From assembly GCF_002205675.1 (NCBI RefSeq), contig NZ_NISK01000004.1:186001-250000 (forward strand): a stretch of 64,000 nt of DNA. Reading direction: 5' to 3'. The notes under the pieces were generated by a model, which was not told the DNA's origin, did not search any database, and was given only the letters and a program-made list of their open reading frames with translations. The translations under genes were made by a program, and so were the position numbers. Of this stretch, positions 56,104 to 64,000 are shown piece after piece; position 1 is the first letter of the stretch; each line of letters begins with the position of its first letter. Source of the DNA: Sphingopyxis bauzanensis (lineage in GTDB: Bacteria; Pseudomonadota; Alphaproteobacteria; Sphingomonadales; Sphingomonadaceae).

Positions 56104-57096
56104 TTACAATGACCCATAAGATCCATAATCCTCCACATGCGCGTTCGATCGCCGAAAACTGGTAAAGCTCATGCTCGCCGACAGGTCGAGCGCTTCGACC
56201 TGGTGCCACCAGCCGACTGGCAGGAAGATCGCTTCGCCGGGGCCGATAATCGTTTCGAGCGTCGGCGGCGTGTCGTCATCGCCGGGTCCCGCAGGTAGTG
56301 CCGCATTGCCCCAATCGGAGAAGCAATGGCGACTGTTGCGCATCCGGGCAGAGGCCCAGGGCGGCGCCAGGCTTACCCGCTTGCGGCCGATCACCTGGAC
56401 CAGCAGATTGTTTGTCAGGTCGTGATGCCACGGGGTCAGTGTGCCGCGCGGCCCCAGCCAGAAAAAACCGTCGCGAGGCCGGCTGTCGTCGAGCAGCGCG
56501 ATCGGCGCCATATCGTCCCACAGCGGGGCGAGCGCCGCGGCGTTGGTGCCGCTGTTGTAGGCGGTCAGGTAAATGTCGTTGCTCGCCTCGTCCTTGCGCA
56601 GCCAGTCGAGCAATTCGCCGAAATGAACGAGGCGGCGGTGATCGTCCTTGGCCATTTCATAATCGGGATCGCGGTTACGCTCGACCTGCGCTTCGACGAC
56701 GGCATCGCCCGCAACGGAGGCAAAATGATCGAGCGACCAGCGGGTCAGCGCCGGCCAATGATCGACGATCCCGGCCATTTTGGCCGGTCGGTTCGCTTCA
56801 TAATAATGGCGATAGAAATGATCGGGATCGGGCGCGCCGAGCGTGTTAAGGGAAAAACCCTCGTCTGCTTCCAGGGCCAACCGCTTCAGATTGGCAAACA
56901 GCCAGCGCTGCTTGGCCATGCGCGCCGCCTGACGACGCAGTTGGGCCGCCATCGGGTCCTTGGCCAACCGGTCAATTTCATATTTCGCCGCCGCCGCCGA
57001 TATCCCCGCCGTCACCAGCCGCGCGTGCAGCGCTGCGTCATCATCACCGGCCGCCAGGCCTTCGGCCAGCAAGGTGCGTTTGTCGGCTTGGGGCAT
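56104..57096 (-). CDS. Cupin_8 / JmjC-like oxygenase
   Basis: 330 residues from ATG 57096, preceded by AAGGAG. Fe(II) ligands show as WHHDLT (HxD) and WWHQV. The N-terminal 90 residues are helical. Proteins of this kind hydroxylate side chains with 2-oxoglutarate and O2, often in the cytoplasm. The target is unknown; the neighbours give no hint. The 2-oxoglutarate dependence is inferred from the family. Confidence 0.8.
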   Translation of the reverse strand: MPQADKRTLLAEGLAAGDDDAALHARLVTAGISAAAAKYEIDRLAKDPMAAQLRRQAARMAKQRWLFANLKRLALEADEGFSLNTLGAPDPDHFYRHYYEANRPAKMAGIVDHWPALTRWSLDHFASVAGDAVVEAQVERNRDPDYEMAKDDHRRLVHFGELLDWLRKDEASNDIYLTAYNSGTNAAALAPLWDDMAPIALLDDSRPRDGFFWLGPRGTLTPWHHDLTNNLLVQVIGRKRVSLAPPWASARMRNSRHCFSDWGNAALPAGPGDDDTPPTLETIIGPGEAIFLPVGWWHQVEALDLSASMSFTSFRRSNAHVEDYGSYGSL

Positions 57097-57174
57097 GATC
57101 GACTCCTTGCACCTGCTCAAGGGCATCATGATGTCAAAAGAATGACAATATCGGCGCGCCCCACGCCACGGTGA

Positions 57175-58539
57175 CTAAGGCGCGTCTGCGGCTTCCGTTT
57201 CCGGCTCCGATGCCTCCGCCGCGGTCAGCGCGCCGTTCTGAATCAGCCATTGCGGGTGGTCCGCCTGCACCGATGCCATAATCCGGTCGACCGCCGCCGC
57301 AACCTGGTCGCCCTCGGCCTCGCGGTCGCGCTGGACGACGACGCGGCGCGCCTGCGCGTCGATCAACACGCGGTCGCGGCGTACCAGCTCGCCGACGGTC
57401 AAGCTGGCCAAGATCGTGCCGCTGTCGGCTTCGCGCTGCTCCAGCGTTGCGATACGCTGGTTCAACCGCTCCTCAAACTGCACCGCAGCGTTGGTCTGCT
57501 GGCGCAGCTGGACGATATTGACGCGCACATTGCGGTCGAGTTCACTGCGGACATTGCGCGCCAGCCGTTGATTGAGCTGCGAAGCATATTGATCGACAAG
57601 CACGACGCCGTCCACGGCGATGTCGTCATTTTCGACGCGCACGGTCAGCGTATCGATGCGATCGCCCTCACCCAGCAGGCTATCGAGTTTCGCCTGCACC
57701 GTCGTGCGCGCGCGCAGCTCGCGCGCGATGTTATTCAGCGACAGCGCGAGCGGGATCGACAGGATGCCCAGGGTGACGATGATCCCGATCACCTGCATCG
57801 CCGTGTGCTGCGGCGTCAGCGACGGCCCGAAACGGTTGAGCCGTGCGATGCCGGTCGCCGCAAACGCAATTGCCAGCGTATTGGTGAGGAACAGCAGCGC
57901 CGCACCCAATGCGAAGTCGAAGCGGCCCGTTGCCAGACCAAAACCGATTGTCGACAACGGCGGCACCAATGCGGTTGCAATCGCAACGCCCACCATCACC
58001 CCCGACAGCTTGCGCATGATCGCATAGACCCCGGCGATCCCGCCGACGACCGCGACCCCCAGGTCGAGCAGCGTCGGCTGGGTGCGCGCGCGCAATTCGG
58101 GTGTGACATCCTGGATCGGCGACACCCAGATGATCAGCATCGCAACGATGATCGCGACCGCCATCCCGGCCGCCATCGTCACCAGCGACCGTTTGATCAA
58201 ATTGCTTTCGAGCGTCGCTAACCCGAAGCCAACCCCCATGATCGGACCGAGCAGCGGCGACACGAGCATCGCGCCGATCACCACCGCCGCCGAGCCTTGC
58301 AGCAGGCCCAGTGTCGCGATCGCCGACGACAGGGTAATCAGCAGCAGGAATTTCTGGTTGAGCCGCGCATCGCGCGCGACGCTGGCGAGGACCAGCGCGC
58401 GGCCATGGACGTCTTCCGCGGCGCCATCATCCTCGTCGTCGTCGACTTCGAGGCCTATCCCCGGACGCGCCGACCGGCGACCCCCGGCATTGAACGGGGC
58501 GTCGCCGAGGCCGGGGACTCCAGGATGGTTGCCGGCCAC
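57175..58539 (-). CDS. DUF389 (TIGR00341) membrane protein
   Basis: 454 residues. The first 60 residues are acidic; then eight or so membrane helices with SSAIATLGLLQGSAAVVIGAMLVSPLLGPIMGVGFGLATLESNL, the DUF389 signature. The C-terminal 190 residues are soluble and coiled (LRARTTVQAKLDSLLGEGD, then ANDD-like strands). It stands 13 bases after etfA and may be co-transcribed, although etfAB and DUF389 are not a known functional pair. Confidence 0.85.
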   Translation of the reverse strand: MAGNHPGVPGLGDAPFNAGGRRSARPGIGLEVDDDEDDGAAEDVHGRALVLASVARDARLNQKFLLLITLSSAIATLGLLQGSAAVVIGAMLVSPLLGPIMGVGFGLATLESNLIKRSLVTMAAGMAVAIIVAMLIIWVSPIQDVTPELRARTQPTLLDLGVAVVGGIAGVYAIMRKLSGVMVGVAIATALVPPLSTIGFGLATGRFDFALGAALLFLTNTLAIAFAATGIARLNRFGPSLTPQHTAMQVIGIIVTLGILSIPLALSLNNIARELRARTTVQAKLDSLLGEGDRIDTLTVRVENDDIAVDGVVLVDQYASQLNQRLARNVRSELDRNVRVNIVQLRQQTNAAVQFEERLNQRIATLEQREADSGTILASLTVGELVRRDRVLIDAQARRVVVQRDREAEGDQVAAAVDRIMASVQADHPQWLIQNGALTAAEASEPETEAADAP

Positions 58540-58552
58540 CGACAGGACCGTT

Positions 58553-59482
58553 TTAGATCTTGCCGGTCAGTTCGGGGACGGCATTGAACAGGTCGGCGAC
58601 GAGGCCGAAGTCGGCGACCTGGAAGATCGGCGCGTCTTCGTCCTTGTTGATCGCGACGATCGTCTTCGAATCCTTCATGCCCGCAAGATGCTGGATCGCG
58701 CCCGAGATCCCGATCGCAAAATAGACCTGCGGCGCAACGATCTTGCCGGTCTGACCGACCTGATAGTCGTTGGGGACATAGCCGGCATCGACCGCAGCGC
58801 GGCTGGCACCGAGCGCGGCGTTCAGCTTGTCAGCGAGCGGGACGATCACTTCCTGATACTTCTCAGATGAGCCCAGCGCGCGGCCGCCCGACACGATGAT
58901 CTTCGCCGAGGTCAGCTCGGGTCGCTCCGACTTGGCGATTTCGGCGCCGACGAAGCTCGAGATTCCGGCATCGCTGCCCGCGCCCACGGCTTCGACCGTA
59001 CCCGAACCACCGCTGGTCGCCGCCTTGTCGAACGCGGTGCCGCGAACGGTGAGGACCAGCTTCGCGTCCGAGCTTTCGACGGTCGCGATCGCATTACCGG
59101 CGTAGATCGGGCGGGTGAAGGTCTTCGGACCCTCGACCGACAGGATCTCGCTAATCTGCATCACGTCGAGCAGCGCCGCGACGCGCGGCGCGATATTCTT
59201 GCCGGTCGTCGTCGCGGGCGCGAGGAACGCGTCGTGCGACGCCATCAGCTCGGCGACGAGCGGCGCGACATTTTCGGGCAGATTATGATCGAAGGCGGCG
59301 TTGTCGGCGACATGCACCTTGCCCACACCGGCAATCTGCGCGGCTTCCTTGGCGACCGCATCGACGCCGCTACCAGCGACGAGAAGATGGACTTCGCCGA
59401 GTTTCGACGCGGCGGTGACTACTGCGAGCGTGGCGTCCTTGACGGCCTTGCCGTCATGTTCGACCCAAACGAGCGTTTTCAT
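58553..59482 (-). CDS. etfA: Electron transfer flavoprotein subunit alpha
   Basis: 309 residues; the C-terminal FAD-binding half reads [97 protein letters not shown], the EtfA signature. With EtfB it takes electrons from acyl-CoA dehydrogenases to the ubiquinone pool. It overlaps etfB by 4 bases. Confidence 0.97.
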   Translation of the reverse strand: MKTLVWVEHDGKAVKDATLAVVTAASKLGEVHLLVAGSGVDAVAKEAAQIAGVGKVHVADNAAFDHNLPENVAPLVAELMASHDAFLAPATTTGKNIAPRVAALLDVMQISEILSVEGPKTFTRPIYAGNAIATVESSDAKLVLTVRGTAFDKAATSGGSGTVEAVGAGSDAGISSFVGAEIAKSERPELTSAKIIVSGGRALGSSEKYQEVIVPLADKLNAALGASRAAVDAGYVPNDYQVGQTGKIVAPQVYFAIGISGAIQHLAGMKDSKTIVAINKDEDAPIFQVADFGLVADLFNAVPELTGKI

Positions 59483-60228
59483 GAATGCACTCCCATAGCC
59501 TTGAGCTTGCCAACCAGTTCATCGACATCGGCGACCTTGACGCCCGCCGAGCGGACCGGCGGCTCCGAAACCTTGACCGTCTTGACCCGCGGCGTCGTAT
59601 CGACGCCGTAATCGGCGGGGGTCTTGGTATCGAGCGGCTTCGACTTCGCCTTCATGATGTTGGGCAGCGACGCATAGCGCGGCTCGTTGAGGCGGAGGTC
59701 GGTGGTGACGATCGCGGGAAGCTTCAGCTTCACCGTCTCGAGACCGCCGTCGACTTCGCGGGTGACCGACACATGGTCACCATCAACGTTGACCGCGCTG
59801 GCAAAGGTGCCCTGCGCCCAGCCGGTGAGCGCAGCGAGCATCTGGCCGGTCTGGTTGTTGTCGCCGTCGATCGCCTGCTTGCCAAGGATGACAAGGCCCG
59901 GCGCTTCGGCGTCGGCAATGGCTTTGAAAATCTTGGCGAGCGCGAGCGGTTCGACGTCGTCGTCGGTCTGGACCAGGATCGCGCGGTCGGCGCCCATAGC
60001 AAGCGCGGTACGCAGCGTTTCCTGTGCCTTTTGCGGGCCGACGCTGATCGCCACAACCTCGGTCGCGACGCCCTTTTCCTTCAGGCGGATCGCTTCTTCG
60101 ATACCGATCTCGTCGAACGGGTTCATCGACATTTTGACGTTCGCCAGATCGACGCCGGTGCCGTCGGATTTGACCCGCGGCTTCACATTATAATCGAGCA
60201 CCCGCTTCACGGGGACGAGGATTTTCAT
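59479..60228 (-). CDS. etfB: Electron transfer flavoprotein subunit beta
   Basis: 249 residues starting [19 protein letters not shown], with the AMP-binding half [53 protein letters not shown] and the recognition loop [43 protein letters not shown] that docks dehydrogenases. First in the etfB-etfA pair. Confidence 0.97.
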   Translation of the reverse strand: MKILVPVKRVLDYNVKPRVKSDGTGVDLANVKMSMNPFDEIGIEEAIRLKEKGVATEVVAISVGPQKAQETLRTALAMGADRAILVQTDDDVEPLALAKIFKAIADAEAPGLVILGKQAIDGDNNQTGQMLAALTGWAQGTFASAVNVDGDHVSVTREVDGGLETVKLKLPAIVTTDLRLNEPRYASLPNIMKAKSKPLDTKTPADYGVDTTPRVKTVKVSEPPVRSAGVKVADVDELVGKLKAMGVHS

Positions 60229-60297
60229 GGGCTCTTGGCTCCTCTCAGCAAATTGTGCACTGCGCCATAATTGCGCTTTACGTAAACGTCAACCTGG

Positions 60298-60390
60298 CTC
60301 TTCTCTCCTGGGGGGAGAGGACAGGGAGACTTGGCAGCTTGCTGCCTGTCCGCAAGTCTTCGCAGCCCTTTCCCCAAGGGGAGAGGGAGA
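60298..60390. repeat. Multi-stem dispersed element before etfB
   Basis: CTCTCCTGGGGGGAGAG, then GGCAGCTTGCTGCC, then CCTTTCCCCAAGGGGAGAGG, three nested or adjacent hairpins within 92 bases between the end of sucC and the start of etfB. It is related to the CCCTCCCC-type elements in this window. Confidence 0.5.
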
Positions 60391-60394
60391 TACA

Positions 60395-61600
60395 TCAAGC
60401 CGCGCGGACTTCGGCGACAATCTTCTTCGCCGCATCACCCAGATCGTTTGCCGCGACGATCGGCAGCCCCGAATTGGCCAGGATGTCCTTGCCCTGCTGC
60501 ACATTTGTGCCTTCGAGGCGAACAACCAGCGGCACCGACAGATTCACTTCCTTCGCCGCCGCGACGATGCCGTCGGCGATGATGTCGCACTTCATGATCC
60601 CGCCAAAGATGTTGACGAGGATGCCCTTCACCGCGGGGTCTTTCAGAATGATCTTGAACGCCGCAGTGACCTTTTCCTTGCTCGCGCCGCCGCCGACGTC
60701 GAGGAAGTTGGCAGGGAATTCGCCGTTCAGTTTGATGATGTCCATCGTCGCCATCGCAAGGCCCGCGCCATTGACCATGCAGCCGATGTTGCCGTCGAGC
60801 TTGATATACGCCAGGTCATATTCCGACGCCTCGACCTCGGCCGGGTCTTCTTCGGTCAGGTCGCGCAGCTCGGCCAGATCCTTGTGGCGGAACATCGCAT
60901 TGCCATCGAACGCGACCTTGGCGTCGAGCACAAGCAGCTCGTCGCCGTCCTTGCCCTCGCACACGGCGAGCGGGTTGATTTCGATCTGTTCGGCATCGGT
61001 TCCCAGGAATGCGGCGTACAAACCGGCCAGAACCTTGGCGGCCTGTTTCGCCAGATCGCCCGACAAGCCAAGCGCCGCGGCGACGCTGCGGCCATGGTGC
61101 GGCTGGAGCCCGGTGGCGGGGTCGATGGTGATCGTGTGAATCTTTTCCGGCGTGTCGTGCGCGACGGTTTCGATGTCCATGCCGCCCTCGGTCGACGCGA
61201 CGACCGCCACGCGGCTCGAACCGCGATCGACGAGCAGGGCAAGGTAGAATTCCTGCTTAATGTCGGCGCCATCGGTAATGTAAAGCCGATTGACCTGCTT
61301 GCCCGCTTCGCCCGTCTGAATCGTCACCAGCGTGTTGCCGAGCATGTCTTTCGCGTGCGCTTCGACCTCTTCGATGGTCTTGGCGAGCCTGACGCCCCCC
61401 TTCGCATCGGGACCGAGCTCCTTGAACTTGCCCTTGCCGCGACCACCTGCATGGATCTGCGATTTCACGACGTAAAGCGGCCCGGGGAGCTGCTTTGCCG
61501 CGGCGACGGCTTCTTCGACGCTCATCGCGGCAATGCCCTTGGGCACCGCGACGCCATATTTCGCGAGCAGTTCTTTCGCCTGATATTCGTGGATGTTCAT
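60395..61600 (-). CDS. sucC: Succinate-CoA ligase (ADP-forming) subunit beta
   Basis: 401 residues from ATG 61600 ([19 protein letters not shown]). ATP-grasp region [20 protein letters not shown], then [22 protein letters not shown] and [24 protein letters not shown]. It binds ATP and phosphate-transfer parts in the TCA cycle: succinyl-CoA to succinate with ATP gain. sucD, normally next to it, is not in the bases that follow downstream, where the repeat and etfB lie. Confidence 0.96.
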   Translation of the reverse strand: MNIHEYQAKELLAKYGVAVPKGIAAMSVEEAVAAAKQLPGPLYVVKSQIHAGGRGKGKFKELGPDAKGGVRLAKTIEEVEAHAKDMLGNTLVTIQTGEAGKQVNRLYITDGADIKQEFYLALLVDRGSSRVAVVASTEGGMDIETVAHDTPEKIHTITIDPATGLQPHHGRSVAAALGLSGDLAKQAAKVLAGLYAAFLGTDAEQIEINPLAVCEGKDGDELLVLDAKVAFDGNAMFRHKDLAELRDLTEEDPAEVEASEYDLAYIKLDGNIGCMVNGAGLAMATMDIIKLNGEFPANFLDVGGGASKEKVTAAFKIILKDPAVKGILVNIFGGIMKCDIIADGIVAAAKEVNLSVPLVVRLEGTNVQQGKDILANSGLPIVAANDLGDAAKKIVAEVRAA

Positions 61601-61702
61601 GAGGTCTGCCGGGCCTTTCGAGTCTTGGGGCGGGGAGAATTGCCGCCGCCTAAGCACAAGTTGGCGGGCAAGGCTACCCCGCAGCGCCCCAGATATTCTT
61701 GA

Positions 61703-62008
61703 CTAGCGAAAAGCGCAGAGCGCCGCCGAGCTGGTCGTCACCGTCAATATCTCGGGGTCTTTGAGCGCGCGGACCTTGTGGAGGAACTGGTTGAGCGACA
61801 AATCGCTCATCCGCTTGTCCTTCAGGCTCGACAGCGAGCCGAGGCGGCGCAGCTGGACCAGCGACAGCCGGTCGACCATCCGTTCGGCCATGCACGATGC
61901 GATCGATTGGGACAGGCCTGCATTGACCAGACCGGTGCGCAGCCGCGCTTCGGGGGTCGCACAGGCTACCAGCGCGAGTAGCGGCAACGACAGAACAGCG
62001 ATCCGCAT
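61703..62008 (-). CDS. Small hypothetical lipoprotein
   Basis: 101 residues with lipobox LVAC (cysteine 16). The remainder is helical: RLRTGLVNAGLSQSIASCMAERMVDRLSLVQLRRLGSL and DKRMSDLSLNQFLHKVRAL. No family known. It follows the beta-lactamase-like gene by 6 bases on the same strand and is probably co-transcribed with it, and precedes sucC by about 100 bases. Confidence 0.7.
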   Translation of the reverse strand: MRIAVLSLPLLALVACATPEARLRTGLVNAGLSQSIASCMAERMVDRLSLVQLRRLGSLSSLKDKRMSDLSLNQFLHKVRALKDPEILTVTTSSAALCAFR

Positions 62009-62014
62009 CAGAGA

Positions 62015-63172
62015 TTATCTTCCATGAAATTCGGCAACCGCGCTCGACACCGCCTGCATCAACGCCATCCGCGCGGGGATTGGCGAGGTGGTAGTCCCCA
62101 ACATCACGACGATCGCATAGCGGGTGCCGTCGGGCGCGGTGGCGATGCCGATGTCGTTATAACCCGCGGTCATCCCGCCCAGATTCTGCCCCGTCCCGGT
62201 CTTGTGCAGGAATTTCCAGCCGGGCGGCAGACCGGCCTTGAGCCGCCTCGGCCCGCTTTTGGTCCGGCTCATCACATCGAGCAGGTATTCGGTCGATTCG
62301 GGTGAGAGCAACGTCCCGCGCGCCAGCCGCGCAAGCGCGCTGGCGATCGCCGTCGGGCTTGCGCCATCGATCGGATTGGCGAGATAATTGTCCATCGCGG
62401 CGCGGCGGGTCGCGGGGGACAGCGCCGACCGCGCAGCCTCGAAATTGCGGCCGACCGAATAGCTTTGCTGCCACGACATTCCGGCGATGCCGCTTTGCAG
62501 CAAGCGTTCGCCGGGGCCGAAACGGATCGCGCCCAGATCTTTCTTGGACAGATAGGCGCGCACTGCACCCGGCCCGCCGATGGTGCGCAGCAGGCTGTCG
62601 TTAGCGGTATTGTCGCTTTGCGTGATCGCGGTTTCGATCAGGCTGCGCACGGTCATGGTCACCGACCCCTGCGCACGGACGCGCGCGGCGAGCGGCTGGT
62701 AAAACAAGGTCAGATCTTCGGGACCGATCCGCACTTGTTGGTCGAGCCGCAGCCGACCCTGATCGACCGCATCGAGCGCGGTCAGCGCGACCCAAAATTT
62801 CGACACGCTCTGCTGCGGGAAAAGGTCGCCGCCGCGCTCGGCAAGCGCCCATTCGCCGTCGATGCGCTGCACAGCGATGCCGGTTTTGCCCGGAAAGGCG
62901 CGCCACAGGAAATGGATGCGCTCGCTGAGCCCGGCTGGGGGGCGGCGAAAGCCGGGATCGAGCGGGCCGGCGGGGCGCGGCATCGTCGATCGTACCGGCT
63001 GGCCGATCGGGACGGTCACCGATCCCGCGGGTCGCGGCAGAACGGCGGGGCGCGGCGTCGCGGTCTGCGTGCGCGGCGTCGGGACGACCGCGGCGCTGCT
63101 GACGCAACCCGCGAGCACGGCGGCGCTCATCGTGATGGCGAGGAGCGGCCGGCCCGATAACGCAAACTTCAT
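62015..63172 (-). CDS. Class A beta-lactamase-like serine hydrolase lipoprotein
   Basis: 385 residues with lipobox LAGC (cysteine 23) and a proline-rich spacer (30-80). All class A marks are visible: SVSK at 122-125, SDN at 186-188, E222 thirty-six residues later (the E166 position, reading ERLLQ in place of ExxLN) and KTG at 324-326. The gap between E222 and KTG is about 34 residues longer than in TEM. It could hydrolyse beta-lactams or act as a peptidase. A small lipoprotein gene follows 6 bases downstream. The BlaI-BlaR1 operon is 52 kb away, with no operator seen here. Confidence 0.85.
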   Translation of the reverse strand: MKFALSGRPLLAITMSAAVLAGCVSSAAVVPTPRTQTATPRPAVLPRPAGSVTVPIGQPVRSTMPRPAGPLDPGFRRPPAGLSERIHFLWRAFPGKTGIAVQRIDGEWALAERGGDLFPQQSVSKFWVALTALDAVDQGRLRLDQQVRIGPEDLTLFYQPLAARVRAQGSVTMTVRSLIETAITQSDNTANDSLLRTIGGPGAVRAYLSKKDLGAIRFGPGERLLQSGIAGMSWQQSYSVGRNFEAARSALSPATRRAAMDNYLANPIDGASPTAIASALARLARGTLLSPESTEYLLDVMSRTKSGPRRLKAGLPPGWKFLHKTGTGQNLGGMTAGYNDIGIATAPDGTRYAIVVMLGTTTSPIPARMALMQAVSSAVAEFHGR

Positions 63173-63299
63173 GAAAACCCCGCAACCTTCGACTTGTACA
63201 AAATCCCCGAGCCATCTGCTCTCGCACGTGGGCTGGGGGGACCAGCAGTTTGCGACGAATGATTCCTCAGGCGCGACGAGTGGGGGAAGGGTGAAACCG

Positions 63300-63989
63300 T
63301 CAGGGTGCCGGGGTCGCGCGCACCATCGCCGGGAACAGCCGCTTGAACGCCGCGAGCTTCGGCGCGTCCCAGCGGACGATATAGCCGTTCGACGGATTGC
63401 GGCGCATGAAATCCTGGTGATTGGCCTCGGCGCGGTAAAAGCGCTTGTAGCTTTCGACCGGGACGACGATCGGCCGCGCGAAATATTTGCCCTTGCCGAT
63501 CTGCGCCAGATAGCTCGTCGCGACCTGGCGCTGGGTTGCGTCGAGCGGGACGATCGCAGCGCGATATTGCGACCCGACGTCCGGCCCCTGACGATTCTTC
63601 AAGGTTGGATCGGCGACTACCGAAAACAGGACACGGAGCAAGGTGCCATAGCTGACCTGCGTCGGATCATAAACGATCCGCACCGCCTCCGCATGGCCCG
63701 ACTTGCCGTCGTGTGTCAGCTCATATTTGGCGGTCGCGGCGCTCCCGCCATGATAGCCCGATTCGACCGAGATCACGCCCTTCACATTGGCAAAGACGCC
63801 CTCGACACCCCAGAAACAGCCGCCGGCAAGCACCGCTGTCGCGCGCTTCGCCTTGACCGCCGGATCAACGGCGGCGGCGGGCAGCTTGACGACACTTTCG
63901 GCCTGCGCCGGGGTGCATTGCGCCACGATCGCCCCCGCGACGATTGTCGCGATGATACGGCTGAACGGTGCGCCGCGGACTTGTGTCAC
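63300..63989 (-). CDS. msrA: Exported peptide-methionine (S)-S-oxide reductase, 1-Cys type
   Basis: 229 residues with a signal peptide (IVAGAIVAQCTPAQAE). The catalytic cysteine is C58 in GGCFWGVEGVF; later SGYHGGSAATAKYELTHDGKSGHAEAVRIVYDP and PDVGSQYRAAI fit MsrA. The other cysteine (25) is in the leader, so no resolving cysteine remains in the mature enzyme. It repairs oxidised methionine in the periplasm with another reductant. The start shown is a GTG 11 bases from the window edge; a longer N-terminus outside cannot be ruled out. Confidence 0.88.
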   Translation of the reverse strand: MTQVRGAPFSRIIATIVAGAIVAQCTPAQAESVVKLPAAAVDPAVKAKRATAVLAGGCFWGVEGVFANVKGVISVESGYHGGSAATAKYELTHDGKSGHAEAVRIVYDPTQVSYGTLLRVLFSVVADPTLKNRQGPDVGSQYRAAIVPLDATQRQVATSYLAQIGKGKYFARPIVVPVESYKRFYRAEANHQDFMRRNPSNGYIVRWDAPKLAAFKRLFPAMVRATPAP

Positions 63990-64000
63990 GCGGGGATCGG

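Overview
This window looks like a stretch of chromosome from a sphingomonad (Alphaproteobacteria, Sphingomonadales; Sphingopyxis-like). The reasons are the high GC content, the TonB-dependent receptor and short-leader OmpA style, the rimP-nusA-ylxR-infB-rbfA order, intracellular PHB depolymerase, the etfB-etfA-DUF389 and sucC blocks, and short dispersed palindromic repeats of the kind scattered through sphingomonad genomes. The assignment rests on recognition of sequences, not on a search. No rRNA, tRNA, CRISPR array or insertion sequence was recognised.

Layout. 1-5 kb: an ArsR/SRPBCC pair, a purine-salvage pair (phosphoribosyltransferase plus adenine deaminase), a stand-alone MreB, a PAS-only protein and an RNase H-like protein. 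5.2-10.3 kb: a minus-strand operon of BlaI repressor, BlaR1-type M56 protease, a secreted protein and a TonB-dependent receptor. The protease and the secreted protein share a ~27-residue repeat, and two TACA-N2-TGTA operators lie in front of blaI. This is the best candidate for an undescribed system here. 10.4-19.4 kb: CorA, GST, an orphan HWE histidine kinase, a LacI regulator, a diguanylate cyclase and an S9 peptidase. 19.4-27.5 kb: SoxR with a visible SoxR-type promoter driving a VOC protein, a stress flavin/PNPOx protein, dipeptide epimerase, YkvA, a decayed serine hydrolase, PhaZ, an ABC exporter, DUF1993 and an orphan ExbD. 27.7-36.4 kb: OmpA with a poly-proline linker, a scrambled remnant that looks like a gene-transfer-agent or prophage module, then the transcription/translation operon rimP-nusA-ylxR-infB-DUF1697-rbfA (minus strand).

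36.6-49.3 kb: cold-shock protein with a long leader, cell-wall hydrolase, HerA-type ATPase, a TauE/SafE exporter with its TIGR02186 partner, a pseudogene, NhaA, a DUF885 protein, a tryptophan-dioxygenase-like protein and an MDR oxidoreductase. 49.5-64 kb: D-amino-acid amidohydrolase family protein, exported methyltransferase, PhnA, an acyl-CoA dehydrogenase plus phosphotransferase pair, a TonB-C-domain protein, cupin_8 protein, DUF389, the electron-transfer flavoprotein genes, sucC, a class A beta-lactamase-like lipoprotein and an exported MsrA.

Functionally the window is mostly housekeeping and envelope genes. Fatty-acid/acyl-CoA oxidation can feed electrons to EtfAB, while PhaZ mobilises carbon store. 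Three loci show decay (22.5-23.2, 29.0-29.75 and 43.8-44.4 kb).
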